Assembly (NCBI GenBank): GCA_022432975.1
Contig: CM039509.1
Span: forward strand, 26,009,432 to 26,073,431
Reading direction: 5' to 3'
Length of the DNA: 64,000 nt
Source of the DNA: Begonia masoniana
Lineage: Eukaryota; Streptophyta; Magnoliopsida; Cucurbitales; Begoniaceae
The first letter of the stretch is position 1. Each line of letters starts with the position of its first letter. Below are positions 21,473 to 34,445 of this stretch, in pieces. The notes below the pieces were generated by a model that made no database searches, was not told the DNA's origin, and saw only the letters and a list, made by a program, of their open reading frames with translations. The translations under genes and the position numbers were made by a program.

Positions 21473-24400
21473 CAGAGGGAGGATATCATATCATAGATGG
21501 ATATTTGTTCAAAAGTGGAAAATTGTGTATTCCCAATGGGAGCTTAAGGAAATATCTCGTCAAGGAAGCCCACAGTGGAGCATTATCCAGTCACTTTGAG
21601 GAGAAGAGAACCTAAGATCTGTTAAGAGAACATTTCTACTGGCCCAATCTCTCGCTTGATGTACATAGAGTTATTGGACAATGTATTGTTTGTAAAAGGG
21701 TAAAGAGCAGAGTCCTGCCTGAAGGACTATACTTACCACTCCCAATAACTACACACCTTTGGGTGGAAACTAGTCTTGATTTCATCCTAGGTCCTCCACG
21801 AACAGCCTGCGCTAAAGATTTCATTATTGTTGTTGTGGATAGACTTTTCAAAATGGCACACTTCATTACTTGTACCAAGACTGATGATGCAGTCATTACT
21901 ACTGATTTGTTTTTAGAGAAATAGTCAGGTTACACGGAATTCCACAGTACATTGTGTCTAATAGAACACCAAATTTCTAAGTGCATTTTGGAGAACCTTA
22001 TGAAAAAAGATTGGAGCCAGGCTACTATACAACACATCTTTCAATCCACAAACTGACAGCTAGATAGAAGTGGTCAACCGTACCCTAGGAACCCTTTTAA
22101 GAGTTAGTTGAAAAAAATTGACAGATTGGGATGTCTAACTACCATATTTGGAGTTTGTGTATATTAGGAGTGTTCACTCAACCATTCGACAAACTCCTTT
22201 TGAAGTTGTCTATGGTTTCAACCCCCTCACACCATCAGATCTCATACAACTCCCTGAGACAGACCATGTAAATCTGAAAGGAGCTAACAAAGCAGCTCAA
22301 GTTAAACAAATGCATGAAGTTGTTAGGAAAAACATTGAGAAGAAAAATGAGGTATTTGCAAGGGAAGCTAACAAGGGGCACAAGGAAGTGATATTTAATG
22401 AGGATGACCTAGTGTAACACCCGAAAATTTTCTATAACGTACGTAGCCCTACTTTAGGGTATATTATGGGAGTTTAATGTTCATTCTAGGGTTATGCTAA
22501 GTGTACGATTTATAGTGTGATGGATGGAGAGAAAACTCTATAGTTGAAGTGGGGTTGGGGTTATGGTTGTTTGAAGTAAAGGTAAAAGAAAGATTGAAGG
22601 GAAAGAAAAGTGGAAGTGAAGGAAAGGGGTGAGACTTCCACGTTGGTGATGAATGGTGGAAAGTGAGGGTTTTATAAATTGTGGTGGTTAAGTGTTAAAG
22701 GCAAAAAGTGTCTTCTTCCTCCCCTTTCACTCCACGAATTTTGCAGCCTCCATTGTACGGTTCTCCATTTCTTTTCTTCAAGATTTAGCAAGGATTTAAG
22801 GTGAGTTTCTAATGGGTTTTAGGTTGTATGCAATCTTTTGGTAGTTTTTGATGTTTTGTGAGTGTTTTGGTGAGGTTTTAGGGTAGTTTATGAAACCCTA
22901 AATGGAAGCTCCGAATTTTTGGTTTCCTTTGCTGGTTTTCTTCCTACATTTGGTAATTTAAACCTTAGATAGGTTGGTTTAGGTTGTTTAGGTAGTTAGA
23001 TTAGAGAATTGGTGGAAGTTTGTGAAAAACCAGTTTTTGGATCAATGGTTCCGATTCTGTTAGGTGCAGAATTAGATGGGCCATGCTCTTTCATTTAGTA
23101 AATTAAATTAATTCATTGGATAGTTGACATGTAGAGGTTTACGGAATGGGTTGGATCGTTTAAATCCGATGAAAAACGAGTAAGTTATGGTCGATTGAAG
23201 TTTGGACTTTCAAAATGTGGGAAAATCCGGTTTTTGGGGATTTATGCTTTAGAGATTTGTTAACTTGTTAGATTTAGTTTAGGCATTCCTTAGAATTTCT
23301 AGAGAGTTACTAAGTGATTTTCCCTATATTTGTTAGGTTGACGAGCAAGTAGTTAGCGTAGTCGAAGTAACTGAATACGTGCGGAGTAACCAGGTAAGTA
23401 GTGGAGTCTGTGCGTTTGCCTTCGAGCCTACACCATAGAACGGTAGGGTTTATTGTGTGGTTGTTTGTTTTTTTTTTGTTTGAGCATTGTGTTGACATGC
23501 ATCATTTTTTTTGAACCATGAAAAACGAGTTTTGAGCAAGATTTTAAAATGTGAGCATGAAACGTAAAAAGATAAGAAGAAACGAAATGTGGTTTCGAGT
23601 GGGGTCGCGTAGTCGCATTAGGGTAGCACTTGCAAGGGGCTCTATGAGAGACGTACCGTTTAAAATACATAAGTTGTCATGAATAGGAACGCCTTGTTGT
23701 TAACGTGCGAGCGAAAGCACTAGAGGGTTCTATAATCGATGTGGGAGGAGATCGTGTATAGCCGTCTAATGGGTGGACCCAGATGTGAGCTGTCCGATCT
23801 TGCTCTGCTGGGTCAAGGTGTTGCCGTCCAATGAGCGGGGCTTGGATGTGTGCCTACTTGATCCACACGGGAAAGTGAAAGATTAATGAAACGAAAACAA
23901 AACGAGAATAATAGAGCGAGTAGAAACTGCATGTGTTAGGGGTTGAGTGTGCATTGTGTTTTTACATTCCTTATTCCCTACTTGCTAAGCATTAGACTTA
24001 CGTTTTGTGTTCTATGGTGTAGGTGACGACGAGCTCTCAGGTGAGCTAGATGAGGGAGGCCAGGACTAGGACGCAGTCGGCGACGCATGCTACATGCTGG
24101 TGCGGGTAGTTGTTAGGGCGTCTCGACCATGAAATTTCTGAGAGGTGTGGTAGACCGGTATTTTGGTTTGTAAATAGGTTAGGGAGCTCGAACCTTTTTG
24201 GTGGTACTTTGAATGTGTTGTATAAAATATTTGGTTTTCAAGATTTTTGTCTTAGAAAATTTAACCATTATGTTGCTCGATTTTTCATAAAAGAAATGAT
24301 GTTCGTTTTTACTCATTTTCACATTTTCGCTGACGTTTTAGAGTCGAGTTTCTGGGATTTTTATGCATCGAGAAGTGGAAAATGTTATAAAAAGGTTTGG

Positions 24401-25173
24401 GTAGGTTTTAGGTGAATTGGAGGTGTGAGAAGTGAAGAAAATTGAGAAAAATAGAAAATAGTAGAAGTGGGTGCGATGGTGGCCGAGAAGGGGAGGGCGC
24501 AGGGCTGCTGGAGGGCGCGTGTGCGCGGGCGTAGAGCGCGCAGCGCGCAGCGCCGATCGATCGACAATGTGTGTTATTTTTTTGCGGAGCGACCCGAAAG
24601 GTCACCGATCGATCACCTTAGGTGCGTGCGGGTTGCACGGGCCGTGTGCGCAGTGGCAGCACGCAGTGCGCGTGTGCGGCACCCATGGTGGGCCATTTCA
24701 AAAAATTTTCAAATTTTTCTATTTCCAATATGTTTTAACCCGACCTTTCTGACACGTTTTGTACGTATTTTACACACGTTTTCCACCCATTTTCGAGGGT
24801 TCGAAAAACTCAAAAATCGAGTAAAAATTTTATCGAAAATTATTTTAAACTTATTTTTAAATATTGTAAAGACGTGCAAAGTAACAAACCGAGCTAAGGT
24901 GGGTTCTGGGGCGTTACACCTAGTATGGCTCAATTTGAGAAAATAGTGTTTTCCCAAACAAAGGCTATCCAAGCTACTTCCAAGGGAATATGGCCCCTTC
25001 AAAATTATGGAACGGATTGATAATAACGTTTATAAATCGGAGTTACCAGGAGACTATGAGGTATCTGCCACCTTTAATGGATAAGATCTTTCACCTTATA
25101 TTGGTGAAGAAGAAAAGATGGAATGAGACGAATCCCTAGATTCGAGGTCAAATCCTCTATCACCCGAAGAAGA
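21473..25173 (+). pseudogene. A integrase and polyprotein tail, interrupted by solo LTR S5
   Basis: The zinc-binding HHCC region is readable at about 21628-21705 (HFYWPNLSLDVHRVIGQC, then IVCKR). The first core Asp is in VETSLDFILGPPRTA at about 21766-21800. The remaining core is scrambled by stops and frame changes from 21925. The C-terminal domain reads NEDDLV up to S5 at 22412 and continues as WLNLRK from 24924, in the same frame once S5 and one TSD copy are ignored. The tail has a LPGDYEVSATF-like segment at 25040-25080. Integrase would insert the cDNA into the genome. Confidence 0.85.
22413..24918 (+). mobile_element. S5: complete solo LTR (2506 bp)
   Basis: Begins TGTAACACCCG and ends GGGGCGTTACA, with the exact TSD CCTAG (22408-22412 and 24919-24923). 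The A integrase frame is continuous across it. It has a donor AAG/GTGAGT at about 22800; a 57-nt microexon (23337-23393) between TTGTTAG and CAG/GTAAGTA; a 629-bp intron to 24022; and acceptor GGTGTAG. The post-acceptor frame reads DDELSGELDEGGQD then stop. In this copy the microexon has stops in the frame used by the other families. A GC-rich block at 24470-24680 carries CGATCGATCGAC and CGATCGATCAC. Confidence 0.93.
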
Positions 25174-26394
25174 TGATGTGCCTCAAAGGCCAATAACACG
25201 GTCTCAAACTAAAGCTCATTCACCATCTAACCTTTTTACTGACAAGTTTACTATTATTGCAGGTGAGGAACTTTTCAATGGCTTAAAGTGGAATCCAGAT
25301 CCTCAGGACATGAATAAACCCACGCATGTGCTTACTTGAGACTCAAATGCCGAATCTTCTCAAGAGGGAATTTTTCTTTCTAGAGACAAATTGTTTTAAC
25401 TAAATTTACTTTTATTAATTTTGACAAACATAGACCCTCTTATTAATTTTTGCAAAATATTAGTATGTTAATTGCATGCATGCATGCATGATAGACATTT
25501 ATGATAGTTTGGGTGGTTAAGGTCTAAGGCACTCAAGGCATGGAGATGTGCACGCTGGGTTAGATACTCGACCCACATTCATGGAGGTAGGTCCACAAAT
25601 AAAGGCTCAGATTCAGCCCACAAGAAGAAGGATGGGAGTATGCATACTAGCCTTTCAATTGAATGAACCAAGCATTAAGTCCTTGATGGAGCACAAAGCA
25701 AGGACCGGCTCGCATTAAGGAAGAAGGCTGCACGCATATGGACTCTTATTTGGTCACGTGTGGCATTACTTGCATCATTTGAAGCTCGACCCATTTATGA
25801 GGAAGAGCGCGCACAATCACCTTTACATTTGAATTTCTATAGCTCATCCTCATCCCACATGGCTCAAGACAACTTACCTTACAAGGATTTCATCTCCACG
25901 ATTGAAGAAAGGAGGAGCACGCACACACACGGTCAAGATCAACGGATAAAATATTTACTTCTATTTCAAGCCAAAAACCTACACCACCTTAGGTCATATT
26001 TAATCCTCATTTTGAGAACTTTGTATTAAGTTTTTGATGATCAATAAAAATAGGTTCGTTTCTCTTAAGGACCAAAGGAGCAATCGGCTTCAAAGGTAAG
26101 TGCCTCGACGGATCTTGGTCGAGTGGAATGTGCCTTCATTACTTCAAGCTTTTGGTTGCTTGTAAGTTCTTATTGACATCTTTTCTCTCCAAACCATCTA
26201 GGGTTTGGAAACAATAGAAAAGGTGGTAACCATTTCCCAAGTGTTGTTGTTGCTCTCCTTGGAAAGTAACATTAATCGAAAGTGCTCTAGGTTGCTTATC
26301 GGACAAGCCACGAGTTTCTTTGCATATCATTTTAGATTCTTCATATTTCTATGTGAAATTTTCAGGTATTAATCTTCATTCATTATATAAGTTT

Positions 26395-27556
26395 TAATGT
26401 TCCCCAAAGCCTTGAGACTCATGCTCGGATAAAGGTAAGTGATCAGTTGAATATTGCAGGAAAGGACCATTGGAATGCTTGGGTTGAGTCTTTGATTGAA
26501 TTGGTGCAAAAGCATGGAAGAGGCATTTCATCGAACAGTTGGTAAGCACTCAAGCAACCAAGGCATGGTGCGCATGAGGAAGCACCATGGCACACAAGAG
26601 GCGTGCAGCAGCAAGATGGTGACAGAGCCATGGCTGAGGAGATGATGCGTAGGAAGTGGAGGACACATCAGGATGCGTGCGCAGAAGAGGACCCAGTGTA
26701 TATGGTGCACGCGCACAGGAGGAGAGCCAGCTGGAAGTGGAGGACACATCAGGATGCGTGCATAGGAGAGGACCCAGTGCATATGGTGCACGCATAGATG
26801 ACTTAGCACGCGCACAGGAGGAGAGCCAACTGGCGTAGGAGCGCAACAGCATCACCAGGGCCGCACAACGCACGTGAGAGCAACACTTGGCCTCACGGAG
26901 TAGGCACGCAGGAGCATCACCAGGGCGCGCGCAGCTTGCACGAGACACATCACCATTAGTCGCCGAGCCAACGACTATTTTTTACTCAATGGCTCTTTTC
27001 TGTTTTCAATTTTCTGCAGAACACCCAATTACTTTTCTGGTTATTTTATCTTGATCTGGACACTTTGTAATGGTTGTTTATTGTTGATGAATGACCCAAA
27101 GGGTTTTTGAATTACCGAGAGGTAATTGCCTCGGCTTGTTACACCGAGTGGAGAATGCCTCCATCGCCACCAAGACCACGGTTTTTTGGCTCGTTCTCGT
27201 TCCATCCTTCTCTCCAAGCCCTTCAAGAGCTGGAAAGCTGAAGAAGGTGGTGACACCGATCCCAAAAGTTACGTTTCTTCCTTAAGAGAACTTACCGAAA
27301 GTTGTCATCTTAGCTTATCAACCAGCCAGGGGCTGTTCTTTCATTTTTTCGACATTCTCTGTGGTAAGAAATCAGGTTTGCTCTCTTACCCATCTTCCAG
27401 AGACCATCCTTCAATTTCCATGTTTCTTTTTTGGTTCGTCTGTTTTGATCGTGTTCTTTGCTTGTTTTGGGGGGTTCCTTTGAGCATCGATCTCTCTATT
27501 GCTTTCAAGTCTTTTGCAAGCGTATTTACAGTCATTTGCAGGCCTGTAGCCTAACA
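26395..27556 (+). mobile_element. B 5' LTR
   Basis: It ends GTAGCCTAACA just before the PBS. It is longer than the 3' LTR mainly because an 81-bp segment is tandemly duplicated (AAGTGGAGGACACATCAGG at 26654 and 26735). The middle (26570-26950) is GC-rich with GCGCAC words, as in the 3' LTR at 52040-52280. Blocks such as GAGTGGAGAATGCCTCCAT are homologous to the A LTR. Confidence 0.88.
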
Positions 27557-27558
27557 TT

Positions 27559-27571
27559 TGGTATCCGAGCC
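27559..27571 (+). promoter_or_regulatory. B primer-binding site
   Basis: TGGTATCCGAGCC lies two bases after the 5' LTR end. It resembles the tRNA-Met complement with two changes. The leader to about 28120 is T-rich and shows no gene. Confidence 0.8.
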
Positions 27572-29186
27572 TTAGCGCTCTTGTTTTTGTGTTTGCTCTG
27601 TTCTTGTTTCTCTTTTCTGCTGTGATATTGTTCTGTTTCTTTTTTTTTTTTTTTTGTGATGTTTCTGTTTGTTGTCCAGCATATCCACATTGTAGAGCTA
27701 TCTTCATGTTTAAAATCAGCATGATCACTTCTGAAGTTAGAAATATTGCATGGATATTTTAGTTTGCTGTCGTGAACCTGTTTAGTTTTTATTTTGTCTA
27801 ACCGATAGAAAATATCATGTTTATTATGTCATGTTAATCTGTTTAGGACTAGTTGATGTCTTGCTTTTCTATGTTTTTTATGTTACTTTTAGATTTGGTT
27901 TGGAGTCTTCTTCGGCCAAGAAATTTGTGTCAATCCGAAGGAGCGTTGTTTGTTTACACTTGTTGTTTTTATAAGTTGTTTAGGACCAGCTTTTGTGTTT
28001 TCCTTGTGTTGTGTTGTTTCTGTTTTTGCTTAGTCGTTTCATTCTCTGTTTTGATTAGTTTTAGGTTGTTCTTTTTGAACCATTTTATTGATATCTTCTT
28101 GTGGTTTTGTTGTGTTTTTGTTTGGGTTAGATTATGTCGAAGTTTGGAAAATCTTTTAGCCAAAACCAAGGCTATAAAAGCCAAACCGCCTCCCCAAACC
28201 AAACCTTGGTGAGCCTAGCCTCGTAGAACATTTAGAAAACTTCACCCATAAGCTTGAAGGTTCAAGCCAATATTGTAGCAACCCTAACACTGTACCCTTA
28301 TTTACCCTTAATTAACGTACAAATTTTTCATTTTTTCCTTTATTCTTAGCGTTTATGCGAAAACGATTTGAAATCAATTTAAAATCAATTTACTAAAACG
28401 TTTAAACAAATAAAAACAATTAATTAAACCAATACGTACACAAACACTCGATACTCATACGTCTTCCGAAATACCACCTCAAAACCGACTCGAACGCAAC
28501 TATAACAAATTACATTTTCATGAAAATAAACTGCGTGGTTCTGTTTAAAAGTTTAACATATCCTCCTGTTTCAAAATCACAAAACAGTTTATAACAACAG
28601 GTTTCCAAAACATTCAGAACATTAAAATATCAAATGTAAACCTATCCACTAACCAGATTCCAAACATCCTATAATTTCTATACAACCATCATTTAAATGT
28701 AAACCTATCCACTAACCAGATTCCAAACATCCTATAATTTCTATACAGTTTACTATTAGCTCAAAACATCCCAAAACCCTCAAAACATCTATACATACTT
28801 CCCCACGGGTCAGGTAAGCATCGACTGCGCCAGCACACCACCGCAGCCATCCTCTGTCAACTGAATCATGCCTCAGGTGGAGGGACATCGTCCTCACCTG
28901 GTACCTCGAAGTCTATGTCACCTACACCATACAATATACACTATGAGATAACATCCCAGTAAGCTCTACGTAAATGCGATGCATGCTGTGCTATGAGTTC
29001 ATTAAACCATGCTTTATTTCTTTTATCTTACAATGCAATGCACTATAGGTGTCACCGAGATCCTATACCTTCTAACCGGAGAGAGCTCATCCAGCGGGCG
29101 GACTACTCTTTCCAGCTAGAAGAGGGCGGTACACGCTTACAACACGTACAGCCGTGCCTAAGCCCCACCTCGCGTGACCTGTAAAC

Positions 29187-29282
29187 TGTATGCCCGAAGG
29201 CCTGTATGCCCGAAGGCCTGTATGCCCGAAGGCCTGTATGCCCGAAGGCCTATATGCCCGAAGGCCTGTATGCCCGAAGGCC
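29187..29282 (-). repeat. 16-bp minisatellite, six copies, in the C 3' LTR
   Basis: TGTATGCCCGAAGGCC repeats six times at exact 16-base steps with one variant unit (TATATG). It lies in the predicted second intron (28922-29555). The right LTR has the same array with more changes. Confidence 0.92.
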
Positions 29283-30546
29283 AATGCTATGCTTTACGTT
29301 CTCTTTAAATCTCTGTGCGGAAATTCATTTTCATGCTTTTCTTTAAAACAAGTGATGCGTGGACAGTTCTCTATCATAAAGTAAACAAACAATAACATGG
29401 ACCATCAAGACTGTAAAAAAACATAAACTATAAACTCCTAAGACCTAGCTACCCAAACCGAGCAAAACTAACTACGGGCATCTCCAAAACTCCTCGAGAC
29501 GACATTCGACGTACGGTGTAGGCCAATCGGCCAGAGAAGAATCACGAGAACTTACCTGACGTCCGTTGCAAGGCTAGCTCCGTCCACGAGCGTGGTTCAC
29601 CTACGCAATTGTTATCAATTTGTCGTTAATACGAGCTTAAACAATAATATGTCCAAATTTAACAAAAACCTTAACTAATGAATTTCCTAAAATCTTCACC
29701 TAACTAATCGAAGTATTTAAACAACGATTAACGCTCGATAGTTTAAAATCACAATTAACGAGTTTTCCTAAAAACCCGAAAATTCTCCAATTTTAACATT
29801 TCTCACAATTCACTCTAATTCCGTCCAATAACGATTAATACGTCCTTTATATCGTTAATTACTATAAACCTATTAATTTCGGACTCTAATTTGGGTTCGG
29901 TAAAAACCGACCCGAAACTTCGAACGCGCGTAACTTTCGCGTCGGTTATCGGAATCGAACGATTCCAGCGGCCACGCGCTCCTCTAATAACCTATTTCAA
30001 TATGCCAAAAGGAATTTAAAAACAAACAACTCTAGCTAGGTCAAAAATCCAAAAACCTGAATCTGCCCATTCCCGAAATTTTCACCCTTTTTGATTTTCC
30101 ATCAATTCTCATCAATTTCCTCACCAATCAACTACCCTAACATCAAATTAACATAAACTAACCCAAAATCCCGAGGCTACACACAAAACCCGAAATTGCC
30201 CAAATCGGGCATTCACTGTTTTCGCTCAATTTGAGCTCCTCACTGCCAATCAACCATAGCCGACGTTAAGCTCGGTCATTTAACGCTAAAAACGGCCAAA
30301 AGTGGCCGGAAATCAGAGCTCAATCGAGCTCGTCCTTCACGGCCCTAAATCGAACCGAAAACAGGGCAAGAAAATCGCCTTACCTGTCGATTCGTGCGCG
30401 GAGAAAGGCCGGACTATGCTCGCCGCCGTCGTCTGGCCGGAGGACGTCGAAAAACGCCGGTGAACCGGCCGTCGGTCGTCGTCGTTCTCTCCCTCTCCCC
30501 TGTCTTCGCTCTCTCGGCGTCGGGCGCTCGTCGCTCGAACAGCAAC

Positions 30547-30572
30547 CAAAAACAACAATTTTGTTGTTTTTG
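30547..30572 (-). other. Perfect 12-bp hairpin at the start of the C exon-1-like segment (left LTR)
   Basis: CAAAAACAACAA and TTGTTGTTTTTG pair perfectly around TT. In LTR orientation a TTA microsatellite precedes it and the ACGAGCGCCCGACGCCGAG block follows. The right LTR has the same hairpin at 36718-36743. Confidence 0.85.
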
Positions 30573-30580
30573 TTTTTATT

Positions 30581-30611
<31 letters not shown>

Positions 30612-30961
30612 CTATTTTATTGAACATCACTACCTCTCGTGTTTTCAACTATTTCGAATTTCTTATTTCGCCAATAAATCCAACTTATTATCTGGGTTCT
30701 ATTAAAACTGTCCGTTCGCAAATCGGACCTTGTTTACTATTTTTACCAAAACGTCATTTACGTTACGAAAAGCGTATTTACTCGGAATATAGCGTGATTA
30801 TTCCGAAAATTCCCAAAATTTCCTTAAAATTCTAATTACTCGTTAGGATCGTAATGACGTTTCCTTTTCGTAAAACGGACCTGATTTGACATATTTACAA
30901 AAATGTCATCCAATAATATAATAATAATATTCTTAAAAATCCGTACGAGCCGGATATTACA

Positions 30962-33900
30962 TTCTACCCTCCTTATTTAGAATTTTGTCCACAAAATTTG
31001 CCATAGCTTATAGTCCTTGATATTAACGTCTCTTGTCTTGTGGCATTTTCACTTCGGTTAATCGTCTGTACCTTCGGTCATTCTTCGTGGTTCTAAACCA
31101 AAACCCTACTATATTCTCTAACATCGGCCCTAACTTAGTACTCCATACTTTCGATTTGATCGTACACGTCCTCTTTCACGTGCTAAGCACAATCCAAATT
31201 CTCAAATCTCAATCAACTGACTCAACAACGCGCTCGTCACTTTGACACTTGCGCATATACCAACTTTCTACTTTCACCTAATCACTCGTAGATTAAATCT
31301 CTTAACGATACTAACTTCAAAACCCACTCTTTATCGACGTCTTTCTTCCACTGTTCACTTAGGTCCGAGCTATAACTAAGCTTCCTAACGCCAGTTGAAT
31401 TGAATGCCTACAATTTTATCCAATTTCTGGGCTGCAACCCATACCTCAACGCAATTCCCTCGATCCTATTTACAATCGAGATGCACACCCACCGAATTTC
31501 TACCTTATCCTCCCTATCATATTCCTTACTTTTAATTGGCCTATATACGAGTTCGCGTTTACGACTCGAATCTTACCAATCTCCTAAGCCCTCAATCAAC
31601 AATCTCTAACTGCGTACTTGACACCCAACAACCTTGGCATACATTGGTCTATATTTTTGTCACCAAAGCGTTAAACTCACTAATTTATCGATTGGTCTTT
31701 ACTAAAATTGTCCCTTATCTTCGCTCCTCGAAACAACTTCAACTTCCCAACGTCATTTGGGTCAACTATCGCTCAAGGATTCCCAAACAACACCCATGTT
31801 GAAATTTAACTCCTCTATTTTCTTTAACTCTTTGAATTGAGTTCCGTTAGTTTCTAACTATCTGGGTTCACGTTTCTCTAGTACTGCCCCCGTATAACTT
31901 TGTCGTCCGTAGAATTCAAATCGTACACTTCTTCGGGCACCTAGCAGGTCCTAACAAAATTCTCAACAAATTTTGTGTTGATACACTTCACAACTATGTC
32001 ATCAGAACACCTCCTGGTCTCGATGAGTCCAACCGGAAGTTAAGGTCGCTAACCACTCCGGATCTTTGTCCCCTTGTAGTGAAGATCCTATAAACATCAC
32101 TTCTCACTCTGCGCTACTTTAATGAGGTCTATTGCTAAGTCCTTAATTAACTTTCTCTTTACTATATATATTACACTCATTTGTTTAACTCAATTTCTTA
32201 TTAACTCCAAGTACAATTGAATCCCAAGGTTTTGCCATAGATTCTCTCCAACTATTTATTCTAACTTTATACCACCCACGTGTCTATTGGTATCAATCAG
32301 ATAAACACCAATCTTTTGGAACCTTTTCTAACTTAGTCGCGCTCTAAGTTTACTTAAGTGAGTTCATTGCACATCCTTATCCTTCCCATTCTGTAAACCG
32401 CAATTTCACAAATCGTTCGGCACTAACCACCGAGTTAAACTTCTATTCTTATCTCTTCATTGAATCTAACAATCCCTCTCGCTCATCTCAAACGCCACAC
32501 TTGGACTTCTCTCAAGTTACCCGATGGTCTATATCCTTTTGTTCCTTCTAGTCGGGTTCTAATTTTTCCACTTGGCTCCTGCACAATGACTCATTCAACA
32601 ATCTTCTTATTTGAAACTTGTTGCAGATAAGTTTACACTCATAATCCAAATCTCTTTAAGTTCTCAAATCTTACCCTTTAATCTAATAATTTTTTTTTTT
32701 CCTCACTTATCTCTATGACACTATTTGAAGCCCAAAGATCTATCTAACCGTCCATTTTATCTTACACCACATAGTCCTTATTTTCTTCATCCATGAACTA
32801 AGAACTATCCCTCACGGTATATAAGCTAACATCCATATCCTCGATCAACGATCTTCTAAAGACTTTATGTTCCCTGAGTTGGAATTTACGTTCCATACCT
32901 AAGCTCATTTATCCTAACCCCTAACTACTTACGAAATCATCAGCCTTTACTTCGTTACATACTAGCCAAACCCTTGAAATTCTCTAACTTAACCTCATTA
33001 AAAGAAATTCCCAATATTTTCATAGATCGCACATCAGTAGATTCTGATGAATTAAACCTCAACTTCTAACCTTCCTTCTTATCTCGCAATCCTCTCTTTC
33101 CTAGCTCTTAACTTCGCAATATCAACTACACTTCTCCTCCAAGGCTCCAACACTTGTAAGAATATCTATTTTCACATAACTATTTTCACATAAGGTTTTC
33201 ACTAAGATTTACTAGCTAATGAATTTTTCTCTTTGATCTTCGAAATTCAGGTTCTAAGTGTTCCCCACACTACTCCACAACAATTTGCCTAACAACCTTC
33301 TTGTTTTCTCAAAAAAAAAACAAAATTTGGGTCATAAGTATTCAACTCAATTCTTTACATCAATTCCTCTAACGGGTTCCTTGTTAGCAAACTTGTTGCA
33401 GATAAGTTTACGTCTTCGATTCCACTATCATCTCACCCTCAAATCTTACTCTTCTATTTCCCTCGTACACCGATGTTCTCATTTCCATCTCGGTGGTAAG
33501 CCTTGCACTTTTATGGCTCTCGACTTAAACCATATCAACCATCATCCCTCTATTGCCTCGAGATTCGTTAACCTCCCAGCTCCAAGTACTTTTCTTATCT
33601 TCTTCATCGATACAGGTCGATACGAACACCCCTACGTAACCGCTCAGATATTACACCAACAACGTTGTATCATTCCATCACTCCATTTACAAAAGGTATT
33701 GACAAATCGCACGCCTTTCAAAAATCTACTTAAACCAAATTCTTGAGTGCCACCTTTGTCCAGGTGCTCCCAACTTCTCGTGGATCTAAATTATTTAAGT
33801 TTCCACTATATTTTCTTATTTACTTGTACATACTAACGACACCTTGACAATCCAGAACATTCCCTAGACTTCAAATTTCTCCTCGATTGATCACATTCTA

Positions 33901-34445
33901 AACCCAAAGGAATTCGTCATACTCTAAAGCTCCAAAGGTTTGTCAACTGGGAAAATTTCCATTAACTTTAAATCTTAGGTCTCATAAAATACACCCCTCT
34001 AATAGTAACTTGAATTCTAAGTGCACCATTTTCGTGATTAAGTCAAGCTAGTCTTATTAACGCATAACTCTCTTTCTATAGGCCTATGTCGTCCTGTATT
34101 TAACTTATCGTCTTCTCATCGAAATTCTCCTAAGAGTCTTTCTTACTCATCTCCTACTATTCTCTTTTTCCTTTATTTCCCAACCTACTCCGATCTACCG
34201 CAACATTATTACGGTCAAATCCTTATGGTGATCTATCGTATTGTCTCGGTCGTCTCGATCATTCCCTCAACGCACCATATTTATAAATAACTCCTAAAAA
34301 AATGTTTAAACAAACACTCTAAGAAAATAGAAATCAAATAAAGCTATAAACATACTTACAGTTGATGAAGGATGTCCGCGTAGTGGCTGTGCAGTCGAGC
34401 AGTCTACAGAACCGATTTTAAAACCCGGGTCTCTGATACCATAAT
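30962..34445 (-). other. C internal region, no coding capacity seen
   Basis: 3.48 kb that is AT-rich and T/C-biased on the plus strand. The end next to the left LTR holds, on the minus strand, the purine tract AAGGAGGGTAGAA. The end next to the right LTR (about 34210-34445) is clearly homologous to the leader of D (48120-48340), including ACATACTTACAGTTGATGAA and the AGTCGAGCAGTCTACAGAAC segment. Near 31050-31110 a weak match to the D 3' region (CTTCGTGGTTC) remains. The rest is unrecognised. Confidence 0.75.
34427..34440 (-). promoter_or_regulatory. C primer-binding site (minus strand)
   Basis: GGTCTCTGATACCA on the plus strand is TGGTATCAGAGACC on the minus strand, matching initiator tRNA-Met. 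It sits five bases from the right LTR and fixes the minus orientation of C. Confidence 0.9.

Larger units (their letters stand above)
28274..30961 (-). mobile_element. C 3' LTR (left copy)
   Basis: Plus strand begins TGTAGCAACCC and ends GATATTACA. In LTR orientation: hairpin 30572-30547; exon-1-like block ending RPFSAHESTG at donor CAG/GTAAGG (30383); 45-nt microexon 29600-29556; donor CAG/GTAAGTTC; 634-bp intron (29555-28922) with a 16-bp minisatellite; acceptor GGTGTAG. In one phase the three exon-like pieces stay open, the microexon reading EPRSWTELALQRTS and the last piece DIDFEVPGEDDVPPPEA then stop. Confidence 0.9.

Noticed and set aside
24467..24946. Arg-rich frame of about 159 codons
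   Set aside because: It lies in the GC-rich 3' zone of solo LTR S5 and resembles compositional openness. No domain seen.
27853..28212. Cys/Phe-rich frame that looks like a membrane protein
   Set aside because: It is the T-rich leader of element B; the hydrophobic residues follow from T-rich composition.
33258..33746. 162-codon plus-strand frame inside C
   Set aside because: It is antisense to the element, has no domain, and lies in an interior that otherwise shows no coding signal.
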